A DNA stretch of 64,000 nt, taken from the NCBI RefSeq assembly GCF_028858725.1, contig NC_084781.1, positions 4,348,513 to 4,412,512 on the forward strand, written 5' to 3'. The stretch comes from Colius striatus. Its lineage: Eukaryota > Chordata > Aves > Coliiformes > Coliidae. The notes under the pieces were generated by a model. It ran no database searches. It saw only the letters and a list, made by a program, of their open reading frames with translations, and was not told the DNA's origin. The stretch's first letter is position 1. Every line of letters begins with the position of its first letter. The translations under genes and the position numbers were made by a program. This document shows positions 49,772-61,700 of this stretch, one piece after another.

Positions 49772-52700
49772 CTGAAAAACAGACCCACCCTGCTGTTAGG
49801 CTGCCCTCAGCATGGCACAGGGAATGACTGAACAGGCTTCAGGGAATGACTGAACAGGCTACCAACAAGCAGGTATGTTCTGGCTTTGCTTGTGCTCTTC
49901 TATCTGTTATATTGGGGTTTTCACCAATTGGAATCAGAGGGAGTGGTTTCAGTGAAGTTGCTTAGAATGTTTGTACTGGGACAGCTTTGTACTCTTAGGG
50001 CAAGATCAAATCCATAGAGGTTTTTATGGCCCTTCAAAGCATGCTAGAGAAGTTTGGTCTTGCCCAGGCTTCACACCCTTAAGCTGTCCATGCATGAAAG
50101 CAGGGCATACGTACCTAAATCATCTCCTGAGGAGAATATGGCCGAGCCCAGGCGAGAGCTGTAGTGGCTGTTGGCAAAGGCAGTGAAGCTGTTCTGCAGC
50201 CGTCTGTGCCTCATGTACAACACCACAAAGCCAATCCCCAGGGTCACCAGCAGCAGGAACAGCACTGGGACCACGATGGCAGCAACATCAGTAGATCTAC
50301 CAGATTTTGATGCAGAAGAGTCTTCACCTAAGATGAGGGAAGAAAGGTGGCATCAGAGACCCACAGCAGCTTGTGCCTGTTGCCCCTTGTCCTTGTCACT
50401 GGGCACTGTAGTAAAAAGTCTGTCCCAGCAGTCTTTTAGGTATTTAGTAGCATTTTCTTCTCTAGACTGAACAGCCCCAGCTCTTGCAGCCTTTCCTCAT
50501 TAAAGAAGTGCTTCAGTCCCATCAGCATCGCTGTAGCCTTGTGCTGGCCTCCCTCCAGAAGTTCTCTGTTGCTTTTGAAACGAGGAGCCCAGAACTAGAC
50601 ACTGTACTCCAGTTGAGGCCTCACCAGGGAAGAGCAGAGGGGGAGCAGAACTCCCTTGACAAGTCCACTCTCTTCTTCATGCTCCCCAGGATGCCATTGG
50701 CCTCCTTGCCCATGAGGGCACACTGCTGCTCATGTTTATTTGCTGCCCATCAGCTCTCCTAGGTCCCTTTCTCCCTGTACCAGGGCATGGGGCTGTCCCT
50801 CCCTAGGTGCAATTTGCCCTTGTTAAATCTCATGAGGTTCCTGTGCCTACCAAGTCTTTGTTAGGTGGATGGTGACAGCAGGGACTTACCAGTTCCTAGC
50901 TCATCATAGAGAAGCGTGGCAGGCTCGCCACACATCTGCCCACCATACAGGCACCTGGCCTGGACACTGAACGAGTAGTTGTGACCTATCTTCAGGTTGG
51001 AGACTTTGAAGAAGTTCTCAGTGGTGTTGCCGAGATAAACCGTGATGTTCATCAGGCTGTCGAACATGTGAACCTCGTAGCCCTGAGAGTTGGGAAAACA
51101 CAGACACAGGCTTGGCTGCAGAGATCAGGTTTGCTCTTTCCAACGAGGCTTTGGGGGGGTTCTTTGGTTACTTGTTCCCCAGTCCTTCCACATGCAACAG
51201 CTGACCCTTCCCAAGAGGGTAATCATCTTCCTAAAAGGTGACTGATTGGATCTATCAGCATTAGTGCCTTAGTCACGATACAGACTGAAGTGAGCTCTAT
51301 GTAGAGGGCTCACCATGGACCCTTTGAGGAGCAGAGTGCAATGGTGACTGTAAAGTCTGTGCTAGCAGCCTTGCAGTGGCTCTGCTCTTCTGAGACCCTG
51401 CCTGGAGCACAGGAGACAGCACAACTTACCCGGCTTTCATTGAAATTGCTTTCCTTTAATGCCAAACTCTTCCAGAAAAGCAGCACATGGTCGTTCTCTG
51501 TGATGATTTTCAAGGCATCTGGTGCAGAGAGGGGAACTGCAAAGGAGCAAAACACAGCAGCAGGCAGGTCAGCTTCTGGCTGATGAACAGCAGCGAGGGC
51601 ACTTGTGAAACTCAGTTGTTTTTAGAGATCAGCACAGCACTTGGCTTAGGAAAGGGCTGTACCTGAGGAGGATACTGTGGCACGTAACCTCCCAGGAGGT
51701 TTTCAGGGTTATTTTGCAAGGGCTCTTTCCTTACCTGTGTTGATCTTCATGCTGGATTCTTTGCTCATATTTCCCAGTTGGACAATGACGTGGTATTTGC
51801 CTCCCGGTTCGAGTTTCTTAATGGTGTACTCCACCGTGCTGTTCTGGGTTTTCACTTTGTAGATTTTATCTGTTTTTCTCACTAAATCTTTAACAGCCAC
51901 AGCATATAACTGGAGGGGGGAGGAAAGGCACACACAGTGAAGGATCTGACTTCTCTGCACACTCATACAACGGAGCCATCTCATACAACGGTGGGGCAAC
52001 CATTGTGGATTAAGCCATAAGTAAGTAGAAGTAAGATTCCAAGCCTTGTGCTGCACCTGCTGAATCCCTGAGGTCAGTTCTTACAGACACTGAGAAGTGT
52101 AGCTACTGGAACTAGAGTTCTGCAGAGTGCTACAGAACCAGAGGGCAGGAGGAAAACCTCAGGTTGCCTTTCTTCACGCAGCGCGAGGATGCGACTCAAA
52201 CTCCCATCCCAGTTCCCAGTTGTGACAGGGAGATTTATACCTTCCAACCTCTGCTCTTACAGCCTCTGGGCCAGGAGTGGAAAGCTTGCTGAGGGAACAA
52301 CTCCCCTTCAGCAGAGCGAGACCTGCCTGAATGCTGGCTGCCAGAAAACAGACCCAGCCTTTGTGGGAGCCGCACAGGGGAGGGGTCTGCTGGCCAGCCC
52401 GGACTCCAGGGCAGAGCTGAAGCCCAAGAAAGTGTTTCAGCACATGCCAAAGTTAATTTGCAGCAAACAGAGATCCCAGACCTGACTCTTTTTAAACGTT
52501 CTAGGCCTGAGCTCATGTGAGGAGAGGAAATGCGGGTCGTGGAGGCATCAGCGACTTGACCAGGGTGAGGCAGACCCCATCTCAGGGCAGGGATGTGTCT
52601 CAGAGGCAGTGCTCTGTGTGCAAAGGGGCAGGAGAAGGCGCTGGGAGATATTACCATGTCCTGGTCGGGCGAATCGTAGGGCGATTCCCACTTGACGACG

Positions 52701-55700
52701 GCGAAGGTCTTGCCGGTGCGCACGGAGTGGAGGTGGCGCGGGGGAAGGCGGTTGTCCGGGATCATCTTCACCACCACGGAGTCGGACGGTGGCCCCCGGT
52801 AAGGAGCCATCACACGGACCTCGAGGGGAGGACACGGCGCCTAACGCTGCGGCCTTGGGCAGCGAGGCAGGGAGGAAGGGGAAGCGGAGGAGGAGCTCAC
52901 CAGAAAGAGGTACTGCTCGTCCCGCTGCACCAGCACCGTGATGTTGTGGGAGGTCGTGGTGGTGTTGTGAGGGCTCCTGTACAGCTCCAGGAAGGATGTA
53001 GCATAAAAGACACCATAGACCTGGGGAGGAAGAGCAGGGCAGGGATGGTACAGGAGGTGTCAAGGGCCCCGAGCTCCCACCCAAACTTTCACCAGATGCT
53101 TTTTTAGGGACATGACAGAAAGGCCCCTTTTCCTCTGGGCACTGTCTCCTGCCCAAATTCATGTTCTGCCCACTTTCTCCCCACCCCAAACTCCTGGGCT
53201 CAGTGCACTCAAGCAAAAGGCCACTAGAGCATCTTTATAGCAGCCACTTCTGCACCAGCAGCTGAACACACGATGAGGTGGCTTCCCTTGCTTCTGTTGA
53301 AGGGGCAGCAGATGCTTTCCCTTGTTTTTTGAGCATAACATTTTCAGGGCCTTGCATTCAATCCCTGCAAGTCTGAAAACGGTTTAAAATTGTTGCTTTT
53401 GTTTTTGAGGCTGTGGGCTGGACCCCATCCTGGCCAGGGAGGAAAGAGAGTCGGTGCCTTACGACATTCCTGGGCCCGGTCCAGCTGCACTCCACCGCCG
53501 TCTGGTTGATGGCCTTGGCTTTGAGACTTGGCGATGCAGGTCTTGTCCCACTGGTCACCACATGTACAAAAGACAGAGGGCTGTCACCCAGCTCCGTCTT
53601 AGCCCAAGCAGAAATTTCATAGGGGGTGTGTGCTGTCAAATTTGCCACTGAGCAAGAAGAGAAACGGGCGCTATTAGGTGAGGCAAAGGACTGCGATGGC
53701 GGGGGGAGAGCACTAGGAAACAGCAGCAGCAGCCTTAGACTTGAGGCTGCCTCTCTCCATTCCTGTTTTGATTCATTTGGGGTTTGTTTTCTTTATACAG
53801 AAGCAGCTGAGACTCTGGAATCTAACCTAGCCTGTGCTCTCCTGCATTGGGACACTCATTGTATCTGTTCTCTACGTGCCAGTGACTTCTCCAGACCAGA
53901 AGGTAATTAACAGAGATACGAACTGTCTTTACATACAAGCCCAAGAAACTGTTGACCTTTTGCAGAGTAGATAAGGGGCCACAAGCAGAATGTGATAAGG
54001 CTAGTGCAGCTCTGGGGGAGGAATCCCAAATCTGCTTGAAATCTCTCAGCCTTAGGAAGAGAGGCCAAGCATTTGCTGGCTTGTCCTCTCCGGGCTTCTT
54101 CTTCCCTAAACAGAAACTACTCAGTAGAAGGGGAAAGAAAAGAGATCCCCCAGCTTTCCAGAAAGCCTTCCATGTGGTGTTGACTAAAGCAGAATGTGAC
54201 AGTTTACAGAGAATTTACCTTTTTGGATGGACTTTTCTCCTTCTATGACCAGAGTCCTTTTTTCCTGCCTGTGCGTATCAAACGTCCAGTAGATGTTGAC
54301 GACGTAGCCGCTGACCTGCAGAGCACAGAGGGCACATGGCATGGAGCCATCAGCTCAGCTGGCTGGGTGTGCAGGGAGAGAGTCACCACTGAAAGGCTTT
54401 GCATTGCAATTTTCCATCCTACTTCAGAGAGCTTTGGGGTTGAAACAGTTGATGAGGAGGGAAGGAATGATGTGGCATGAAATAACTGGTTTCCAAAAAC
54501 AAGTGCAGTACTTCAACAGCTTATTCAGTATTCACTGCTCGGCCCATGCAGCCCTTTGCTGTGGTCACTTTAGTGTCAGGGGTAAAGGTTAAAACCCTAC
54601 CTTGATGTTAGCAGTCATCCTTAGGCTGAAAGTGATGGAGTCCTCACCGTAGCTCTCTATGTGTATGACGGGTGGAGGAATGACTGGAAGCAAAGAGAGA
54701 AACAGCTATTACAGTAGCATAAAGAAATACCCATTCTTCTTTACAGCTCAAATCCAGGCTTTGGTTGTGCCAACCAGCTCTCACAGCAGGAAGCCCCCCA
54801 TCTTTCCAGCCCCAGCCTTGCCTGTCTCTAAGACATGCATCTCTCACAGAGGACACTGACTTACATCCCGCCTTGTTGTTACTTTGTTGACTGAAACAGG
54901 AGCATTTACCTTTGCCTTTGATGGTGGTTATGGATTTGGAATCACTCCAGTTCCCCACTCCTCGACTAGTTACTGCAGCCACCTTTTCAGAGAGGAGAGG
55001 AGGTTAACATGAACCAACATTGTACAGTGCACACAGAGAGAGGGAGGTTAGAGCGAGGTTATGGACTGGGCAGAGCTTAGGAGAAAGGACTCAGAGGCAA
55101 ACAATAGCTTAATTACTTGGCAATAAAATGCTTATTACAGAGATAAAGCAGGCTACTTTAAGTCAATTAAAGGAATCTAAGAGAAGGGAGGTGCATCCTC
55201 TTGGCAGAGAGCTGCTCTCTTACAAGATCTTTATGAGAGGAGCACATCAAGATAAGGAGCTCTGGACTGTCGGCAGGAGTGTGGGTAAGAACCACCCTGG
55301 CAAAGTCCACACAACAGCTGAGTCTAGTCCCAAGGATTTCTTTGGGCACAGATTATACAGACTATATATATTCTATATATAGAAGGAATACCACAGCAGG
55401 AAAGGGAGCATTTATCCCAGCTCCCAGTGAACTCCCCAGGAAGCCCCAGGGAGGATGGACAATGGCAACAGACATTTCCTAGGGCTTGCTGTGCAGACTT
55501 TCATTCCCTATTTTTATTCCCTCTGTACAATCAGCCAGCTTCTCCCACATGCATGCATTCCCCATGGGCAGGTCTGTTTCTTCTCCCAGTGACACAGGAA
55601 GGGCCAAATGTGGAGCAGCTTAGGTGCAATTGCAGTGCCATTGGAGTGGGCAATGAGTACTGCAGGTTGCAGAACACAGGAGAAGGAGCAGACCCAAGGG

Positions 55701-58700
55701 CCTTAATATACAATGTGCAACACAGAAGAGACAATGTACATTAGCAGTGCATATGGCAAGACCTGGTTGTGGGCTGACATGAAGGGGCAGGAGTATAAGT
55801 AGCACTGGAATGTGCAGGACTTGGTCTATTTATTGAGAGGAGGCACAGGCAGAGCTCTGAGAACACTCACCCTGACCGTGTATAAGGTGTTAACCTCTAA
55901 GTTCTTGATTTCAGTGTAGTTGCTGGTGGTTCTAAGGGATGACCACTCCTTGGATCCACTCCTGCTGTATTCCACCTAGGAGCACCAGAAGGAGGAAGGG
56001 GTGAAGGTTGTGAGCCCCAGCAGCCTCCCCCATCGCCCAGCCCATCGGCACTCACGATGAACTCCCGGATGAGGCCGTGGGCGTTCACGGGGGGACTCCA
56101 GCAGCCCATCACCACACCCTCAGCTTCTTTTTTCAGGGAGAGCTGAAGGTTAAAGGGAGCATCTGGTACTAGGGAAGAGAAGCAGAGGTGTCAGTGACAG
56201 TTGTGGCCGTGTGGCCAGACCACACGAGGAAAAGCAGGGACCCAACGGGGATGGCCAAGCAGTCCTGGCTTGCCTTTTCCATAACTGGTGAGGACAGGAC
56301 TTGACTAAGCTCTTAGCTTTATTTTGCCTCCCTTCCCTCACCCCTGACCTCTACTTAGCAGCTAGGAATATCCTTGTAGCTTGCTGAAGGGTCTCAAAGG
56401 CTCAGCCCAGCACTGAGATGAACTTCCCAGCAATACTAAACCACTGAATAGTGGGGAAGAAAGAGGGGCAGGTGGGTGACTCAGCAGCCAAGGAATCCAC
56501 AGCTTCTTCCCAGTTCAGCACAGTTCCCAGGCCTGTGGGACAACTCCTTTTTGTTTCTAACAGGGAATAACTCCACAGTATCTACTTTGTCAGTGTGCAG
56601 CAGGTCAGGGACCAGCCCATACAGGTCTACTTACGTCCTTCGGGTGCCCGGAGAGTGATGAAGTCATTGGTGTTGTAGACACGGCTGAGACACTGCACTT
56701 GGACCTTCACCTGATAGGTACAGTCAGGCTTCAGCACTCTCAGGACGCTGTTGGTTTTGTTGCTGTGGGTTTCCAAAATCTTCCAAACGCTTTCCCCAAC
56801 CGTCCTGCACGGCAGAGTCACAACAGAGTCACCACCCTTCCCCTCAGCATGGTGTTTTAGTGACACAGGGGGCACAGCTTGTCCCAAAGGCTGCAACCAT
56901 CTCTCTGAATGTTAAGAGCTTGCTCTTTGATTTTCTTTTTCTCAGGAAAGCCACATCAGCAGCTGGAGATGACGCCTGAAAGCCTGAACTACGTGTCTTA
57001 GTGACTTATGAACACCATCCTCCGAGGTCTCCTGTAACCTCTGTGCTAACCTCCTGACTTCATCCTCATCAGCAGTTATAATAAACAATAATAATCATTA
57101 TTTAATACACTTAATCAGTGTTATGATGCAATAAACTTATAATGAAGTGCTGGTGGTGGTGGTATTACTGTGGAATAAACAATCTAGGAGGAAATGGATA
57201 CAGCTTTGCACAACTGTGTCCGAGTTCTGGCTGATTTGCCAGACTTTGCTCATACTTCTCTTCAAGTGGCCATGACCCAAAGGGCCAAGTGTGGGGCACT
57301 GTACCTGTAGTAGATGTTGTAGACACAGGAGGAGGAGGAAGAGGACATCTTCTTGGGCCGTGTCCACGTCAGGGTAACAGCACCAGAGAAATCAGCCGTC
57401 CACTGGAGGTTCTGCACTTTGTACACGACTGTGTCATCTAAACAGAGAGGGAGGAAAGTGAGGCCAGGGCAGGGAAAGATGTCCTTTGCCCAGGAGAGAA
57501 ATGGGAGTGATGTGGACAGCACACAGAACATGTGGAGGTAGAAAGAGGAGGATGTGCAGAGGAATATGTGTACAGTGTGGCCCAGCCCAGGGGGCTGCTG
57601 GGCTTTGTTCCCAGTGCTGCATAGAAACCAAACTGCACCGAGGCAAAGTCCTGGCCCTGTGTCTCTCAGGCTCCTGCTGATGAAGAGCAGTGGGTGGGCA
57701 GGGCTGGGGACACTCACAGGAGGGGACATAGACAGTAAGCACTCAGTATAACAGTTGACTTCAATCTCCAATGCTGGTTCCCCTCACCAGCCAATCCCAA
57801 TCACTCAGTAATAAACAAAATGAAACCCACACCATAACCAAAGCCCCAAACAGAAATCTGTCAAGAGTGATTGGCCAGCAGTGTGTGGCCAGGCACCCCC
57901 ACTGATGCTGGGGCACCATGGCTCTGTGCCATCACACACTCCTTGTTTCACTAGTGGGAGCTCTGGGGCTGGCCAGAGCCCATATGATACACCCAGTGAA
58001 GTTAACACCAAGCCTACACCTACACTGTGCAGCACTTAGTGTGTGCCATTGACAATGAGCACCCTCACTAGCAGGAACTCAGCATCCCCAAGCCACTCCC
58101 TCATTAGCAGTAATGCAGCACAGACCCTCACTAGCAGCACACCTGAGGCACAGAATGTGCACAAAACAGCCACTAACAGACATGAAACATCATCTCCATT
58201 GTCATCCCCACACTCCAATCACCACACCTCAGGAGCCTTCACCTCCTCATTCACAGGCCCTGTTCTGCCACTTGTGACATATGGCCAGCTTCCTTCCTTC
58301 ACAACACACCCTGTCCAGACCTGCACCCTCTCCTGTACAGCCACACACATCACTGTTATTCCTTTCCTTGATTACACTTCTCAGTCACTGCTTTCTGCCA
58401 CCTTACAGCAAGAATCACTACACCATCCTTCTCTACATTGCCACTCCTCTCATTACTCCTATCCAACATCATTATTCCTGTCCAGAGGTGCCCTGGACAG
58501 CACCTGTTGAGAATAAAAGATCACACATCCAAACCAGCATCCCTGTATGTGTTCCCAGAACCAGCCAAGGAGGATGGTGTGCCACTCACCAGTGCAGTTC
58601 CTCTCATCACTGCTGTCTGCACAGTCCAGGTACCCATCGCACCGCTCTGCTGCCATGATGCAGCTCTCCCCATCCTCACACCTGTACCCATTGGGGCACT

Positions 58701-61700
58701 CCAGGCTGCTGTGAGTAGCTGCAAGACAAACAACAGTTTTACAATCAAGACAGTACATTTCCATCAGCAGCACTGGCCTGCTTGCAAAGCCAGTGCTGCC
58801 CTGGCTAGAAATGGCACCACTGTCCAGCTGTCTCATTTTGGCTCTGTCTCCTGCCACAGGTGCCAATACCTGTTAGGACTTTATATTCCTGTCCAATTGT
58901 CATGTTTCATTGACTATAAAGCATTTCACCTGCACTGTGGCTCCCCCCACCCACCCCACGAGCCCCCCACACTCACGGCAGCCCCTCTCATCCGTGCCAT
59001 CCTGGCAGTCCCTCTGCCCATCGCAGTGTTTCCAGTTGGGGATGCACTTGTGCAGCTGCTCACACTCAAACTCTGACTTGCTGCAGCGTCCTGGGAGCAC
59101 GGAGGAGGTGGCTGTGGCATTGGGTCCTGCACACAAGGCAAGCAGCCAGTTAGCAAAACAAATACAGAATCCAAAGTCCAAAACCTGTCCCCAGGTCCTG
59201 GCACCACTAGATGGCAATCGCTTCCCATCTAGCAGGTACATGAGCATAAGCCATCTTCTCTCTGGACTGCACAGGGCTGGAGGAGCAACTGGTTTGCAGG
59301 GCTTATCCAGCACTGCAGGAAGATTCAATCTTCTTTTATCTTCAGCATATGCACGTTGAAAAACAATGCTGCTGCCGCTGCCCTGCTGTCACCTTGCCAG
59401 AGGAACCCCTTCCCAAGAACCCCCCTCCACCAACAGAGGAGAGGAGCTCTAAAAGCACAGAAAGGAAAGTAAGGTGCAGAAGGAAGGGGGTGCAAAGGAA
59501 AGGGGTGCAAAGGAAAGGGGTGCAAAGGAAAGGGGTGCAAAGGAAAGGGGTGCAGAAGGGAGGGGCTCACCTTTAGTCGGGCAGGCCTCCTCATCAGAGC
59601 CATCAGCACAGTCCCTGTAGCCGTCACACACCCAGCTGTTGGTGACACAGGCTCCGCTGTTGCAGCGAAAGTGGTTGGCAGCACACGGTGCCGGAGCCGA
59701 CGGCGTCACAGCCTGGACACGAGACCCTGCAAACACAGGCTCCTCAGAGCTGGGCTGAGGGAACCTGCTCCTGCCCCAGCTGCCTCAAAGCCACCTGCTG
59801 CAGAGGCACAGGGCAAATGGCAAGACCTTATAAGCCCAAGGTCACTATTACAAGCCAAATGTTTCCAGCTGCAGGCAAGAATCTGTATCTGCTGTGATGG
59901 AAGGCAGCTGATGGTAGTCCCTCAGCATGCCCCAGCCCAGGCAGGGCTCCAGAGTGGAGCACCACGTGCCCTTACCCTCACAGTCCTTCTCATCCGACCA
60001 GTCCCCGCAGTCGTTCTCCTCGTCGCACTTCCAGCGGTTGGGGATGCAGTGCCCATTCCCACACTGGAACTGGTAGAACCGGGAGCAGTCCGGGGGCTCT
60101 GTTGGGTTTTCTGACAACAAGAGGAGAGTCCCAGCTTTATCTCACCAGCAGCAGCACAGCTGAGGTGTGTGAGTGCTACAGAATGAGCTGCAGCTAGCCC
60201 AGACACCATCACCCTGTTTGCCTAAGACGGGCAGGGTCCCTTTGCTTCATCTCCAGCATCCTTATTCCTCATGGCCCTGTTACCACCACTATGATGTCTG
60301 TGCTGGTGACTTCGTGGCCACACATTACCTTACACTCTCAGCAGCAGAGCTGACAGCACAATTCAAACAGGGCAGGGCAGAGATGTGGAAGCAAACCCTA
60401 CAACTCTGAAACAAAGACACGAGTGCCTCATCTGGCTGGGTACAGCTCCTGCAGCTGCCCAGGGAATGCTGGTAAATATTGAGTTTGGCTCAGAACTGCC
60501 TGTCTGCCTTGGGCTGGGAATCTGTGCAGGAAATATGGTCACACAGGGCTTAGGCAATTGCAAGATGAGCCTGCAATATGAGGAAACTGATCCTGGTCTT
60601 GTAAGACACTCTGTCATGCGCACATGGAACGCTACACATAAAGCTGCACACATACAAATGCCTACATAAAACAACAAGCAGCCAGCACTCTGTGCTCCTG
60701 ACATTCAAAGGTGGCTGGAGGTCAGGTGATAGGGGACCCTGAGGCATTGCTCACCACAGTTTGCCTCGTCAGAGTAATCGCCGCAGTCGTCCATGCCGTC
60801 GCACTTCCACACCAGGCTGATGCACACGCCGTTCTGGCACTGGAAGCTGAACTGGTCACAGGTCCGGTGGAACTCGGGGTCCTGGGCTGCAAAGCGGCAC
60901 AGAAAAACATCAGAGGCTTGGTATAAGACCAACGGCTTGAGGGAAGCTCGAAGGAAGGAGCACAGAGAGGCAATCATGGATTTCTAAGCAGAGCATTACA
61001 GGCCAGGGGCAGAGCAGCTTTCTGGTGCCCTGGGGAAGGCTCTCTCCTCTCCATGTCCCTTCCCTCATTCTCCATCCAGCCCTCCCTTTGCAGAGGTGCA
61101 CAGTATCACACTTACAGCAGCCAGCATAGTTGGCATCTTCATCTGACCCATCTCGACACTGGATGATGCCGTCACACACCATGGAGTGGAACAGGCACTG
61201 CTGCCGGTTCTTGCACACAAAGTCCATGTAACGGGTGCACAAGGGTTCTGGGGAAACAGGGGGTTGGGAGGAGCGGGGATGGCATCCCCACGGTCCTTGG
61301 CAGCAGGAATGCCACCCGCTGCCATCTGCACACACCCAAGAAAGCTTCGGAGACGGAGGGCTCACACTCCATCCCTGCAGAGACCATCCATGCCTCCTAA
61401 CACAGCAGGGTGCAGGCAGCATGGCACAGACCTCGGGGAGGGTTTGGTCACCTCCCCTCCCACACACAGCTCCTGACACGGTATCCCACTCCCCACAGCC
61501 CCAGTGCTCACCACAGTGCTGCTCGTCCGAGGCGTCGGGGCAGTCGGTGATGCCGTCGCAGTGTTTGCTGGTTGGGATGCAGGTGCCATTTGGGCACTGG
61601 AAGCCATTGCACTTCTTCTCTGCAATTCACAATTAGAGGGATGTCACGTGGGGTTTTATTAAACCCCCCTTTAGTCAGCCACAAAACGCCACGGAACAGA

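Noticed and set aside
50484..50762. 92-codon plus-strand open frame in a SORL1 intron
   Set aside because: It is the antisense of a CR1 LINE fragment.
52235..53216. Long minus-strand open frames of 192 and 222 codons
   Set aside because: The first is a true SORL1 exon (52655-52819) read on into intron; the second runs through exon regions in a wrong frame.
55361..55382. TA-rich near-palindrome
   Set aside because: Simple-sequence AT; palindromes of this kind are expected by chance in TA repeats.
58438..59076. 212-codon plus-strand open frame
   Set aside because: It is antisense to the CR10 and CR11 exons of SORL1 and an odd-composition intron; it has no domain and arises from the G-poor tract.
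59482..59562. Regular repeats resembling a CRISPR array
   Set aside because: Units are directly adjacent with no spacers, in a vertebrate intron; this is a minisatellite.
59671..60114. 147-codon plus-strand open frame
   Set aside because: Antisense shadow of the CR8 and CR9 exons; cysteine-rich exons often leave the opposite strand open.
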